A DNA stretch of 61,762 bases, from positions 1 to 61,762 of the forward strand of contig NZ_BAFR01000059.1 in the NCBI RefSeq assembly GCF_000308435.1, written 5' to 3'. This document shows, piece after piece, positions 1 through 9,307 of the stretch (its first letter is position 1; each line of letters begins with the position of its first letter). The notes under the pieces were generated by a model. That model was not told where the DNA came from. It saw only the letters and a list, made by a program, of their open reading frames with translations, and ran no database searches. The translations under genes and the position numbers were made by a program. Source of the DNA: Nocardia araoensis NBRC 100135. Lineage in GTDB: Bacteria; Actinomycetota; Actinomycetes; Mycobacteriales; Mycobacteriaceae.

Positions 1-490
1 GGGCTGAATTTGCTAGGTAGACAGTCGCATTCAGGCGAATGCGATCTTGCTCCTCGGCGCCGAGTTCCCGGCGCACCTTGCCCGGTACGCCCGCCACGAG
101 CGAGCCGGGCGGGATCTGCGCGCCTTCCGGGATCAGCGCGTTGGCCGCGATCAGGCTGCCCGGCCCGACCACGGCGCCGTTGAGGACGGTCGCGCCCATG
201 CCGACCAGCACGTCATCGCCGATCGTGCACCCGTGCAGGATCGCGTTGTGCCCTACCGAGACCCCCGCGCCGACGGTCAGCGGGAAGCCCGGATCGGCGT
301 GCAGCACGCAGCCGTCCTGGATATTGCTGCGCGCGCCGACCTCGATGGTCTCCAGGTCGCCGCGCAGCACCGCGCTGTACCAGACGCTGACCTCGGCGCC
401 GAGCCGCACGCGGCCGATCACGGTGGCGTTCGGCGCGATCCACGCGCTCTCATCGATCTCCGGCGCATGTTCGCCCAGCTGAATCCGCAT
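1..490 (-). CDS. Gamma-carbonic-anhydrase-like hexapeptide-repeat protein (3' end outside window)
   Basis: The minus frame is open from the ATG at 490 to the window edge, so the C-terminus is missing. The translation begins MRIQLGEHAPEIDESAW and continues as regular left-handed beta-helix hexapeptide repeats (IGRVRLGAEVSVWYSAVLRG, then VGARSNIQDGCVLHADPG, then GHNAILHGCTIGDDVLVGMG). The histidines in VLHADPG and GHNAILHGC sit where gamma-class carbonic anhydrases bind metal. Proteins of this family are cytosolic trimers; some hydrate CO2 and others are acyltransferase-like with no proven activity. It is transcribed away from the AraC-type regulator gene at 543-1490 on the same strand, 52 bp downstream of it. 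Confidence 0.85.
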   Translation of the reverse strand, partial: MRIQLGEHAPEIDESAWIAPNATVIGRVRLGAEVSVWYSAVLRGDLETIEVGARSNIQDGCVLHADPGFPLTVGAGVSVGHNAILHGCTIGDDVLVGMGATVLNGAVVGPGSLIAANALIPEGAQIPPGSLVAGVPGKVRRELGAEEQDRIRLNATVYLANSA

Positions 491-542
491 GGCGACGAAC
501 TTAGCTGGCTGGGCTGGGCGGTTCACCCACGGCCCGTCTGGA

Positions 543-1490
543 TCAGTTCTGCCCCTGGAAGCTGGTGCGGTGGGCGGCGGGGCTGGTGCCGAGGATGCGG
601 TGGAAGTGATGGCGCAGGCTCACCGCCGTGCCGAAGCCGGTATCGACGGCGATGCGTTCCACGGTGTCGGTGGTGGATTCCAGCAGTAGCCGTGCGCGGT
701 CGGTGCGCTGGAGCAGCAGCCACTGTTGCGGGCTGGTGCCGGTGCGGTCGCGGAAGCGGCGGGTGAAGGTGCGCCGCGACATGAGCGCGACGCGGGCCCA
801 GCTGTCCAGGTCGACCGGGTCGCCGAGGTGCATGCGCGCCCAGACCATGGCGCGTTCGATCGGATCGTCGTCGGCGGCGTCGGGCACCGCGACCGGAATG
901 TACTGCGCCTGGGAGCCGCTGCGATGCGGCGCGGTGACCAGCGCCCTGGCCAGTTCGGTGGCCTCTCTGCTGCCGAGATCGCTGCGGACCAGATGCAGGC
1001 AGCAGTCCAGCGCCGCGGCCACGCCCGCGGAGGTCACCACGTCGCCCAGATCCGACCACAGCGTGTCGGCGCGGACCCGGACCGCGGGGAACGCGCGGGC
1101 GAGTTCGGCGGCGGAGGCCCAGTGGGTGGTGACCTCGCGTCCGTCGGCCAGTCCGCTGGCGGCCACCGCCCACGAACCCAGGCACAGCCCGACGATCCTG
1201 GCGCCGCCCGCGTGGGCGGCGCGCAGAGCCGCGCGCACGTCGGCGGACAGCGGTTGGCCGAGTCGCCAGCTCGGGATCACGACGGTGTCGGCCCGCGCCA
1301 GCGTCTCGAGTCCGTGCCGGACATGGATGTCGAATCCGGCGGGGGTGCGCAGTGTTCCCGGCCGCGCGGCGCACACGTCCACCTGATACGGCGCGGGCCC
1401 CTCGACGCCGATCCGGCCGAAAACGAGGCTGGGCACCGACAGATGGAAGGGGCTGACCCCGTCGAACGCCAAGACGGCCACCGTACGCAT
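543..1490 (-). CDS. GlxA-type transcriptional regulator (DJ-1/PfpI domain plus AraC HTH)
   Basis: The 315-residue product starts MRTVAVLAFDGVSPFHLSVP. Residues 1 to about 180 form a class I glutamine-amidotransferase-like (DJ-1/PfpI) domain, with the nucleophile-elbow region GARIVGLCLGSWAVAASG. Residues from about 220 carry an AraC-type double helix-turn-helix (MSRRTFTRRFRDRTGTSPQQ, then ERIAVDTGFGTAVSLRHHF). This is the usual length and order for GlxA/FtrA-like regulators, where the first domain is thought to sense a ligand rather than act as an enzyme. The effector cannot be read from sequence. The gene is divergent from the metallo-beta-lactamase-fold gene at 1562 across a 71-bp gap, so that gene is a candidate target. 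Confidence 0.88.
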   Translation of the reverse strand: MRTVAVLAFDGVSPFHLSVPSLVFGRIGVEGPAPYQVDVCAARPGTLRTPAGFDIHVRHGLETLARADTVVIPSWRLGQPLSADVRAALRAAHAGGARIVGLCLGSWAVAASGLADGREVTTHWASAAELARAFPAVRVRADTLWSDLGDVVTSAGVAAALDCCLHLVRSDLGSREATELARALVTAPHRSGSQAQYIPVAVPDAADDDPIERAMVWARMHLGDPVDLDSWARVALMSRRTFTRRFRDRTGTSPQQWLLLQRTDRARLLLESTTDTVERIAVDTGFGTAVSLRHHFHRILGTSPAAHRTSFQGQN

Positions 1491-1561
1491 GGCCCGATCT
1501 TAACGGTAAGCGGCTCACGGGCCACTGTCCGCGGGCCCACGGGCGGGACAAGATCAACGGC

Positions 1562-2329
1562 ATGAGCGACACGATCGAACGCAACGGCCTGGAAGTTCTG
1601 CATATCGGCGGTCCCACGGTGCGGTTCCGCTACGCGGGCCGCACCTGGCTGACCGACCCGACCTTCGACGAGCCGGGCGATTACCCCGGGCCCGTCACCC
1701 TGCACAAACTCATCGGGCCCGCGGTGTCGCAAGAGGAAGTCGGCCCTGTGGACGTCGTGCTGCTCTCGCACGACGAACACGCCGACAACCTCGACGACTC
1801 CGGCCGGAAGTTGCTCACCACGGTGCCGACCGTGTTGTCGACGCCAGGCGCCGCGACCCGCATCGAAGGAGTGCGCGGGCTGGCGAACTGGGAGACGGTG
1901 ACGGTGCACGGCGTGCGGGTGACCGGCGTGCCCGCCCTGCACGGTCCCGAGGGTTGCGAGCCGTTCAGCGGCGTCGTCACCGGGTTCGTGCTGCGCGCCG
2001 AAGGCGAGCCGACGGTGTACGTCTCGGGGGACAACGCCTCCGTCGACCTGGTGCGGCAGATCGCCGAGCGGATCGGCCGCATCGACATCGCCGTACTCAA
2101 CGTGGGCGCCGCGAACGTCGGCCGCTTCGGCGACACCGACGTCACCCTGAACGCGCGCACCGCGCTGCAGGCGGCCGAAGCGCTCGGTGACGCGGTGATC
2201 GTCCCGGTCCACGCCGAAGGCTGGGCGCACTTCAGCGAGACGCTCGACTATCTGGGCCATGTCTTCCGTTACGGCGGCCGCGCCGAGCAGTTGCGGATAC
2301 CGCCGCTGGGACGCGCCACCACCGTGTGA
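1562..2329 (+). CDS. MBL-fold metallohydrolase (UlaG-like)
   Basis: The 255-residue protein begins MSDTIERNGLEVLHIGGPTV. The metallo-beta-lactamase fold is shown by the early strand TVRFRYAGRTWLTDPTFDEP and the motif SHDEHADNLD at the usual HxHxDH position. A later histidine in ALHGPEG, the aspartate in VYVSGDNAS and the final VPVHAEGWAHF supply further metal ligands. The SHDEHADN form is common in the RomA/UlaG-like branch, whose substrates vary. It is divergent from the GlxA-type regulator and is followed after 130 bp by ald. The substrate is unknown. Confidence 0.82.
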   Translation: MSDTIERNGLEVLHIGGPTVRFRYAGRTWLTDPTFDEPGDYPGPVTLHKLIGPAVSQEEVGPVDVVLLSHDEHADNLDDSGRKLLTTVPTVLSTPGAATRIEGVRGLANWETVTVHGVRVTGVPALHGPEGCEPFSGVVTGFVLRAEGEPTVYVSGDNASVDLVRQIAERIGRIDIAVLNVGAANVGRFGDTDVTLNARTALQAAEALGDAVIVPVHAEGWAHFSETLDYLGHVFRYGGRAEQLRIPPLGRATTV

Positions 2330-2459
2330 GACGGGCCGTCCGCGCGTAACTGGACAACGTGCCGAGAAACTCGCCGGTAGCACGGCGGCCGGGTGGTCGC
2401 CGTGCGCGCTCGGCGCGTCGGTCGTGGCGCCGACCCCGGCCCGGGGCGACGATGACGGT

Positions 2460-3569
<1,110 letters not shown>

Positions 3570-4520
3570 TCACTGCCGCTTGGTGCGGTTCCCGCCCAGG
3601 TACCAGTCGGGCTCCCCGGTGGTGGGCAGGTCGCGCAACTTGTCGGGGTTGCGGACCACGTCGATCGCGACGATGCGACCGTCGTCGACGGTGAAGGAGA
3701 AAACGCCCGTGTGGGTGCCGTCGAAGACCACCAGTCCTGGCTGGCCGTTGACCAGCACGGTGCGGCCCCAGCCACCCGCCACTTGGTACCAGCCGAGCAG
3801 CAACTTGGCCACGAGCTCGGCGCCGTGCACGGGCTGCCGGATCGCGGGCACCTTGCCGCCGCCGTCGGCGGTGAGGCTGACGTTCGTGTCGAGGACGCCG
3901 AGCAGGGCACTGATGTCGCCGGAACGCCAGGCCAGCGCGAAGGCCGACACCACCTTCTTCTGCTCGTCGGGGGACGCGGGGAAGCGCGGGGTGCCCTGCT
4001 CGACGTGTTTGCGTGCCCGGGAAGCCAGCTGGCGGACGGCGGCCGGGGTGCGGCCGACCACTTCGGCGACCTCGGGGCCGCTCATGCCGAAGACGTCCTG
4101 GAGCACGAACGCGGTGCGTTCGGCAGGCGAGAGCGACTCGAGCACGACCAGCAGCGCGGTGGTGACCCGCTCGTCCTGGGTGATCCGGTCGGCGGGATCG
4201 TCCCAGCTGGTCACCTCCGGCTCCGGCAGCCATTCGCCCACGTACTGCTCGCGGCGCATGCGGGCGGAGCCGAGGTGGTCGAGGGCGAGCCTGCCGGTGA
4301 CGGTGGACAGCCATGCCCGCAGGTTGTCGATCTCGCCGGCGGCGCCGGTCTCGTACTGCCGCTGCAACCGCAGCCAGGCCTCCTGCACGACGTCGTCGGC
4401 GTCGCTGAGACTGCCCAGGGTGCTGTAGGCCAGCCTGCGCAGATACGGGCGGTGCTCCTCGAACCGCCGAGCCAGCTCGGCCTGGTCGAGTGGCTCGGGG
4501 GAAGGCTGTTCGGAAGTCAC
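3570..4520 (-). CDS. sigJ: ECF41-group RNA polymerase sigma factor with SnoaL-like C-terminal domain (SigJ type)
   Basis: From the GTG at 4520 the product is 316 residues. Region 2 is visible in [18 protein letters not shown] and [14 protein letters not shown]. Region 4 follows ([20 protein letters not shown], then [20 protein letters not shown]). A SnoaL-like domain fills the last 110 residues. The three ECF41 signature motifs are present: WLPEP between regions 2 and 4, DGGGK in the C-terminal domain, and NPDKLR near the end. In this group the fused domain adjusts sigma activity in place of a separate anti-sigma factor. The usual partner (a carboxymuconolactone decarboxylase or oxidoreductase gene) is not adjacent. 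An in-frame start 30 codons upstream (4610) is possible but its extension looks non-conserved. Confidence 0.9.
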   Translation of the reverse strand: MTSEQPSPEPLDQAELARRFEEHRPYLRRLAYSTLGSLSDADDVVQEAWLRLQRQYETGAAGEIDNLRAWLSTVTGRLALDHLGSARMRREQYVGEWLPEPEVTSWDDPADRITQDERVTTALLVVLESLSPAERTAFVLQDVFGMSGPEVAEVVGRTPAAVRQLASRARKHVEQGTPRFPASPDEQKKVVSAFALAWRSGDISALLGVLDTNVSLTADGGGKVPAIRQPVHGAELVAKLLLGWYQVAGGWGRTVLVNGQPGLVVFDGTHTGVFSFTVDDGRIVAIDVVRNPDKLRDLPTTGEPDWYLGGNRTKRQ

Positions 4521-4657
4521 GTCTGCTCGCCGTTCGTCGTTCGGCCCCTGCGGGGGCGAGTCTATGGATGCGTCACCAGGTCGACGACGTAGGGGCGCGG
4601 AGTGTGACACGGGCGGGCCGTGCCGGCAGGCCTGCGCTCGCCCGATAGTGTCGCCGG

Positions 4658-5623
4658 GTGCAGAAGGGGACCTCCACCGCGCTCGGGTTGCTGCTCGGAT
4701 TCGCGCTCGATCGTGCGTTCGGCGATCCGCGGCGGTGGCACCCGGTGGCCGGATTCGGTACGGCGGTGGCGGCTTTGGAGTCGGTGACCTATGCCGACCG
4801 GCGCGCGGCCGGGCTGGCGCACGAGGCGGTGGCCGTCGGCGCGGTGGTCGGACTCGGTTCGGCGGCTCGGCGTGGCGGGATGATCGCGGTCGCGGTCGCG
4901 ACCTGGACTGTCCTCGGCGGCCACAGCCTTGCGGACGCCGGTCGGGCCATGGCCGATCGGCTGGCGGCCGGCGATCTGGACGGCGCTCGCGCGCTGCTGC
5001 CTGCGCTGTGCGGTCGCGACCCGGACGTTCTCGACGCGGACGGCCTCACGCGCGCTGCGCTCGAATCCATCGCCGAGAACACCTCGGATGCGGCCGTTGC
5101 TCCAGTGTTCTGGGGGGCCGTGGCTGGTGTGCCGGGATTGCTGGGGTATCGCGCGATCAACACCCTCGATGCGATGGTCGGCTACCGCAACGAGCGCTAC
5201 CACCGCTTCGGCTGGGCCGCCGCGCGCACCGACGACGTGGTCAATCTGCTCCCAGCCCGGCTCACCGGCCTGCTCACCGCCGCGCTGGCGCCGCTGGTCG
5301 GTGGAAGACCCGCGGCGGCACTGCGGGCTTGGCGCAGCGACGCCGCCGGGCATCCCAGCCCCAACGCGGGGCTGGTCGAGGCATCGATGGCCGGCGCACT
5401 CGGCGTCCGGTTGGGCGGGCGCACCCAGTACCCGCACGGCACCGAAATGCGTCCACTGCTCGGCGACGGCTCCGCCCCCACGGTCGAGGACCTACGCCGT
5501 GCTGTGCGCCTCTCCGAAGCCGTGCAGTTCACCGCTACCGTCCTTGCCGCCGCCTTCGCCGCCGCCAAGCCTTTTGAATCCGGTTTCTGGAAGGGCCTAC
5601 TCCTCACTCGCCCGGCCCGGTGA
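4658..5623 (+). CDS. cobD: Adenosylcobinamide-phosphate synthase CobD/CbiB
   Basis: This 321-residue integral membrane protein starts with GTG. It carries the family signatures GFALDRAFGDPRRWHPVAGF at the N-terminus, ESIAENTSDAAVAPVFWG and YRAINTLDAMVGYRN in the middle, and GGRTQYPHGTEMRP near the end. It attaches the aminopropanol or aminopropanol-phosphate arm to cobyric acid late in cobalamin biosynthesis. It starts the block of genes that matches the M. tuberculosis order. A second cobalamin-type gene lies at 22280, and in M. tuberculosis the two are only a few genes apart; here 15 kb of accessory DNA separates them. Confidence 0.93.
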   Translation: MQKGTSTALGLLLGFALDRAFGDPRRWHPVAGFGTAVAALESVTYADRRAAGLAHEAVAVGAVVGLGSAARRGGMIAVAVATWTVLGGHSLADAGRAMADRLAAGDLDGARALLPALCGRDPDVLDADGLTRAALESIAENTSDAAVAPVFWGAVAGVPGLLGYRAINTLDAMVGYRNERYHRFGWAAARTDDVVNLLPARLTGLLTAALAPLVGGRPAAALRAWRSDAAGHPSPNAGLVEASMAGALGVRLGGRTQYPHGTEMRPLLGDGSAPTVEDLRRAVRLSEAVQFTATVLAAAFAAAKPFESGFWKGLLLTRPAR

Positions 5624-5773
5624 CCGTGAATCCGCTTTCGCGTCGAGGCATACAATCTGCGTTCGGCGGCGCAGAGTACGTGCGACCGCGGTCGGCACTG
5701 CGGGGTATCAATGTCGGGGAAGTGGTCCGGTGTAGCGCAGAATCCATAGCCCCTGCGCGAACACTTATCCCAG

Positions 5774-6330
5774 CTCGCCCGGAGGGGCAAAAGGAAACGC
5801 AGACCGTACCCGGTCGCTCAGGACGTCCGGCCCGGTTTGCTGCAGTTACTCCATGCGGTGGGCGCCACCCCGGCATTCATCCTGGGCAGGCGGATGGACA
5901 TTCTGGCCTGGAATCCGCTCGCTGCCGTCCTGATCACCGACTTCGCCACACCGGAACCGCACGAGCGGAACCTCGCGCTTGATCCTGCTCGATGAAAAAG
6001 TCCGTCGGCTCTATCCGAATCGTGAACTCGCTGTCCGCAACGCGGTGCGGTTTCTGCGCCGGGACGCGGGGCGCTATCCGGATGATCCGGAATTGGCAAC
6101 CTTGATCGCCGATCTGTCCACGGGCAGCGAAGAATTCCGCCAGCAGTGGGCGCGGCATACAGTCGGCCGGAAACGGCACGGCATCAAGTAGTTCGATCAT
6201 CCGCTCGCCGGCGAGTTCGAGCTCGCCTACGAGTCGTTGCAGGAACCTGGTGAACCAGACCAGGTGGTCATCGTCTACACCGCTGACCCGGGTTCGATCG
6301 CCAAGGCCAAACTCGAACTCCTCGCGATGA
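5774..6330 (+). pseudogene. Decayed XRE/MmyB-type regulator (ligand-binding part only)
   Basis: Three frames together spell the C-terminal MmyB-like domain of a helix-turn-helix regulator. The first segment gives VRPGLLQLLHAVGATPAFIL and MDILAWNPLAAVLITDFATP. After a frameshift near 5970 the reading continues as LILLDEKVRRLYPNRELAVR and EELATL-type helices. A TAG at 6189-6191 interrupts it just before FDHPLAGEFELAYESL and QVVIVYTADPGSIAKA. The N-terminal helix-turn-helix is absent, and no start codon or ribosome site precedes the remnant. An intact member of the same regulator family lies at 37796-38614. It marks the left edge of the accessory island. Confidence 0.75.
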
Positions 6331-6333
6331 CCC

Positions 6334-6702
6334 TCACGATGACGGACCCGATGGGGACGCCTCCGCGCCGTTCCCGTCGTGGGGCAGCATTGTCGAAGAC
6401 GGCGTGTCATCGGGCCTGCCGCCGAAGCCTCCTGTTGCTGACTTAGCGGCATCCGCAGAGGCGCGGAGGAGGATTGCCATCTGACGATACTCACGTGCCA
6501 AGGATTCGGCAATGGCCAACCTATCCGCACAGAACTTTGTCATGGCCCGTAATACCGGCGCTGCTATGGGGTCTGAATTCTTCTCGACGGCGCACAGCCA
6601 GTCGTATGGTGGCGCCCACTCGCGGACATGCTCCGCGACCTGGTCTCGTCGATCAGTCGGCAGGCCTAGATCATTGGGGTCGACACTCAGCTCTTCACCC
6701 AT
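6334..6702 (-). CDS. Hypothetical protein, founder of a small duplicated family
   Basis: From the ATG at 6702 the product is 122 residues (MGEELSVDPNDLGLPTDRRD...). A helical middle contains VAEHVREWAPPYDWL and the alanine-rich CADRLAIAESLAREYRQM; the tail is low-complexity. I recognise no domain. The start is chosen because the paralogous ORF at 10302-10492 begins at the equivalent ATG after the same upstream GGA(T/C)A(T/C)GCAA sequence; an in-frame GTG at 6714 is the alternative. Shared features of the two copies are LSV near the start and VREW-x2-PPx-DW. The gene is divergent from the AraC regulator at 6923, and the palindrome at 6822-6834 lies between them. Confidence 0.55.
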   Translation of the reverse strand: MGEELSVDPNDLGLPTDRRDQVAEHVREWAPPYDWLCAVEKNSDPIAAPVLRAMTKFCADRLAIAESLAREYRQMAILLRASADAAKSATGGFGGRPDDTPSSTMLPHDGNGAEASPSGPSS

Positions 6703-6821
6703 TTGCATATCCACCCATCACCACCCTCTCGCCGTCCGGCCGCGATACGCCGGCATTTGTCAACGATATGGCCGACCGGCCGGACGGTTTTGCGCAGGCG
6801 CGCATGTCCGTTACTGCGGTG

Positions 6822-6834
6822 CGCAGATTCTGCG
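6822..6834. promoter_or_regulatory. 13-bp palindrome, candidate operator of the AraC-type regulator
   Basis: The sequence CGCAGA-T-TCTGCG is a perfect 6-bp inverted repeat with one central base. The same 13 bases recur at 10742-10754, and in each case the site lies about 90-100 bp before a regulator start (6923; remnant start 10853). The flanking bases GTG/GGTG and TA(T/C)CCG are also shared. The position between two divergent genes fits an autoregulatory operator. Binding by the neighbouring regulator is inferred, not shown. Confidence 0.5.
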
Positions 6835-6922
6835 TATCCGGTATTTCCGTCGCAGTGCAACAAACTCGAGCACCCTTAGAATCTGCCTCGATTTGACTAG
6901 AGCGCGGCAGGAGCGGATAGCA

Positions 6923-7882
6923 GTGACAGCTGGGACTTACATTGTCGACTCCACCGACACCCGGGACGTGGCTCGCGGTGAGCGAGCTGATTACTGGACC
7001 GAACGCGTCGTGGCCTATCAGGGACTTATCCGATGTGACTACCACGATCGCGCTGATTTCCACGGCAGGGCGCTGCGGCAACGGTCGGCCGACTACGCTC
7101 TGGTGGTGTGGGAGGCCGACGAGGCGCGTTACCGGCGTACACATAGCGAGATTCGCGCTACCACCGATGATGCTTGTCGATTGGTATTCCCTCTACAAGG
7201 CGACCTGCGGTTGATCACAGAGGCCGGCGACGCCCATCTGAATCCGGGATCGGCCGTGCTGGCCACGGCCAGCGATCCATTCGAGCTCCGGCACCCGTCG
7301 ACAACCACGAGCCTGGTGATGAGGATCCCGCACCATGTAATCCATCATCGCCTGGGTCCGATACCCAGATCCGCCACCGTACTGAACTTCACCACAGGAC
7401 TGGGCCGTGTGGTCAGAGAAATGGCTTGCGGAGTCTTCGACGAACGAGATCGCCTCAGCCGAACCGAGTTCGACACCGCCGCCGACGGCCTGACCGAATT
7501 ACTGTGCATGCTCATCCTCGGCGACGACCGGCCAACTTCTCAGCCACACCTGGTGGAGGTCGCAGACACCATCCGCCGCTATGTCCGCCGGCATGCCGCC
7601 GACCCCACTTTGGACGGCCACGCCGTCGCCAATGCGCTCGGCTGGTCGCTACGTCAAATACAACACGTCCTGCAACAGGTCGGAACGACGCCGCGTCAAC
7701 TGATCAAAGCAGAACGCCTGAATCTTGCCCGCCAGCGCCTTCGAAGCCCCGAATACCAGCACATCACCATCACCGAGCTTGCCTACCAACTGGGTTTCTC
7801 CTCGGTCGGCGCATTCAGCAACGCCTACCGAGAACATTTCGGCCATCGCCCCAGCGAAGCCCGCGACGTCGAATGCCCGTGA
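6923..7882 (+). CDS. AraC-family transcriptional regulator, copy 1
   Basis: The 319-residue product starts at GTG 6923 after GGAGCGG (6910-6916). The N-terminal 200 residues are an AraC-binding-like sensor domain (AdpA/RhaS-like, starting TAGTYIVDSTDTRDVARGER). The C-terminus has both DNA-binding helices: DGHAVANALGWSLRQIQHVL and ITELAYQLGFSSVGAFSNAY, ending HFGHRPSEARD. It is clearly paralogous to the gene at 11630; the pair share long runs such as YVRRHAADPTLDG and GTTPRQLIK. A third, truncated N-terminus sits at 10853. The divergent gene at 6334-6702 is the nearest possible target. No effector can be named. Confidence 0.88.
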   Translation: MTAGTYIVDSTDTRDVARGERADYWTERVVAYQGLIRCDYHDRADFHGRALRQRSADYALVVWEADEARYRRTHSEIRATTDDACRLVFPLQGDLRLITEAGDAHLNPGSAVLATASDPFELRHPSTTTSLVMRIPHHVIHHRLGPIPRSATVLNFTTGLGRVVREMACGVFDERDRLSRTEFDTAADGLTELLCMLILGDDRPTSQPHLVEVADTIRRYVRRHAADPTLDGHAVANALGWSLRQIQHVLQQVGTTPRQLIKAERLNLARQRLRSPEYQHITITELAYQLGFSSVGAFSNAYREHFGHRPSEARDVECP

Positions 7883-7936
7883 CGCCACAGCGTATTCGGC
7901 TGCCATTTTGAAGAGCCAGAACCCGCAAGGTGTCGC

Positions 7937-8110
7937 TCACCGAAGAGGCGGTTCGGACCTCAACTGATCGATCCGCAGTCCGCGCTTGGACAGGCACGGC
8001 GCCAAGTCCACATCCTCGCCGACATCGGCATGCAACTGGATGCTTTCGCGGACCTGCAACCATGCGTCCCGGCGGATTGCGATGTTCGCGCCGCACATGT
8101 TGCCGTCAGG
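7937..8110 (-). pseudogene. Fragment of a family 2 glycosyltransferase
   Basis: Directly after the stop of the lycopene cyclase gene, and in the same frame, the minus strand reads PDGNMCGANIAIRRDAWLQV, then a segment with EDVDLAPCLSKRGLRI, and stops at 7937. The C/G-x-N-x-A-x-R-x-x-A-W and E-D-x-D-L-x-x-x-L-x-x-x-G pattern is the acceptor-side signature of membrane GT2 glycosyltransferases. About 55 residues remain, so the rest of the gene has been lost on both sides. Carotenoid gene sets often include glycosyltransferases, which would suit the neighbourhood, but that link is an inference. Confidence 0.6.
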
Positions 8111-9307
8111 TCAGGTGTCCACGGATGCCGGGGGTAGATCGAACTGGTGATCGACCCAGCGGTTCCGGTTGGTCCAGCCAATGTAGTCGAATCGCCAATG
8201 GAACGGCCATGTGTGAGCCACGGTGTCGACAAGGACGGCGCACATCGCAGGGTAATCGTCACGGGTTGACAGGACGGCGCGTTGGCCGCGAGGCGAGGCG
8301 GTGAAGAAGGAGTCGAATGCGGCGATCGACTGTTTGCTGGTCAGCCTGCCCAGTCCCCGCAGTCCTCGCATCCGCAGCCAGTGCACCAGTCTGGCCCGCG
8401 ACGGCCATAGTCGGGCGATGGGGTCATCGCCCTGCAACAGCGCGGTGACGGCGGTGTCGGCCCGGGCGAGTGAATCGGCCACGCTGTATCCGGTACTGGG
8501 GTTCATCATGCCGCCGCGGGAACCGTACGGAATTATCTGTGCGAGACCCTTCTTGGGTGGCCTCTGGTCCAGCGGATAGTGGGCGGCCTCGTGCTGCTCG
8601 GTGCCGGTGAGCCGTATGCCGTGTGCGGCGAGCCGATTCAGCAATCGCCGACGGAGCTCGTGTTGCGGCATACCTCCGAGTAGACCGAGGCTGGTTTCCT
8701 CGAAAATCACTGTGCCGTCACCGACTGGCATCGCGTAGAGAAACGAGGGTGGGCTGTCGGGCACAGCTCGGTTGCCCTCACGCCAGTCCATCAGCAACCC
8801 GTCGCCGCCGGCGATCATCGGCGCAGCGGTATCGGCACCGACGAAGACGCCATACGCACTGGCCGTGCGGCGGCGGCCAGTGGCGGCCGGTCCACGAGCG
8901 TCGAAGACTTTCGAGGCAGTGATGACCGTTCGATCGGCCAACTCCACTCGATGCGGCTCGACCCGTACTGCGCGGCCGGTGATGACAGTGGCATCGTCGA
9001 GCGGCAGAGCCGCGCGCAGTCCGGGTTTGGACAGAACGCAGTAAGGCCTGTCGATATGGTGCAGCACCCTGGTCCAGGCGGCCGGTTTCAGTACCGTGGT
9101 GGCGATCACTGTGTCGGGTAGCCATTCCGGCAGCTCGTCGACCCAGCAGGCGTAGGTGGGCGACCACAACCGGTCCGGACGTCGGTCCACCGCGGTGACC
9201 CTGAGCCCGGCCTGTTCCGCCCGGTGGGCAAGAGCCCTGCCGGCCGGGCCGAGTCCTACCACACACACATCGATATTCCCGGATCCCTGGGACCGCTTGG
9301 CAACCAC
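8111..9307 (-). CDS. Lycopene cyclase family FAD-dependent protein
   Basis: The 398-residue protein (GTG start at 9307) has the N-terminal dinucleotide-binding motif VCVVGLGPAGRALAHRA. It also has the cyclase signatures LLMDWRE, VIFEETSLGLLGG and GGMMNPSTGYSVADSL in the expected order. Enzymes of this family close the psi ends of lycopene to beta or epsilon rings, using reduced FAD without net redox change. The start codon overlaps the TAG stop of the upstream prenyl-synthase-like gene (TAGTG), so translation is probably coupled. No phytoene synthase or desaturase gene is in the window, so the substrate must come from another locus if the enzyme works. Beta- or epsilon-ring specificity cannot be judged here. 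Confidence 0.85.
   Translation of the reverse strand: MVAKRSQGSGNIDVCVVGLGPAGRALAHRAEQAGLRVTAVDRRPDRLWSPTYACWVDELPEWLPDTVIATTVLKPAAWTRVLHHIDRPYCVLSKPGLRAALPLDDATVITGRAVRVEPHRVELADRTVITASKVFDARGPAATGRRRTASAYGVFVGADTAAPMIAGGDGLLMDWREGNRAVPDSPPSFLYAMPVGDGTVIFEETSLGLLGGMPQHELRRRLLNRLAAHGIRLTGTEQHEAAHYPLDQRPPKKGLAQIIPYGSRGGMMNPSTGYSVADSLARADTAVTALLQGDDPIARLWPSRARLVHWLRMRGLRGLGRLTSKQSIAAFDSFFTASPRGQRAVLSTRDDYPAMCAVLVDTVAHTWPFHWRFDYIGWTNRNRWVDHQFDLPPASVDT

Noticed and set aside
4521..4657. Cobalamin riboswitch before cobD
   Set aside because: No B12-box or conserved core is visible in the gap between sigJ and cobD. The same holds for the gap before the cobC-like gene.
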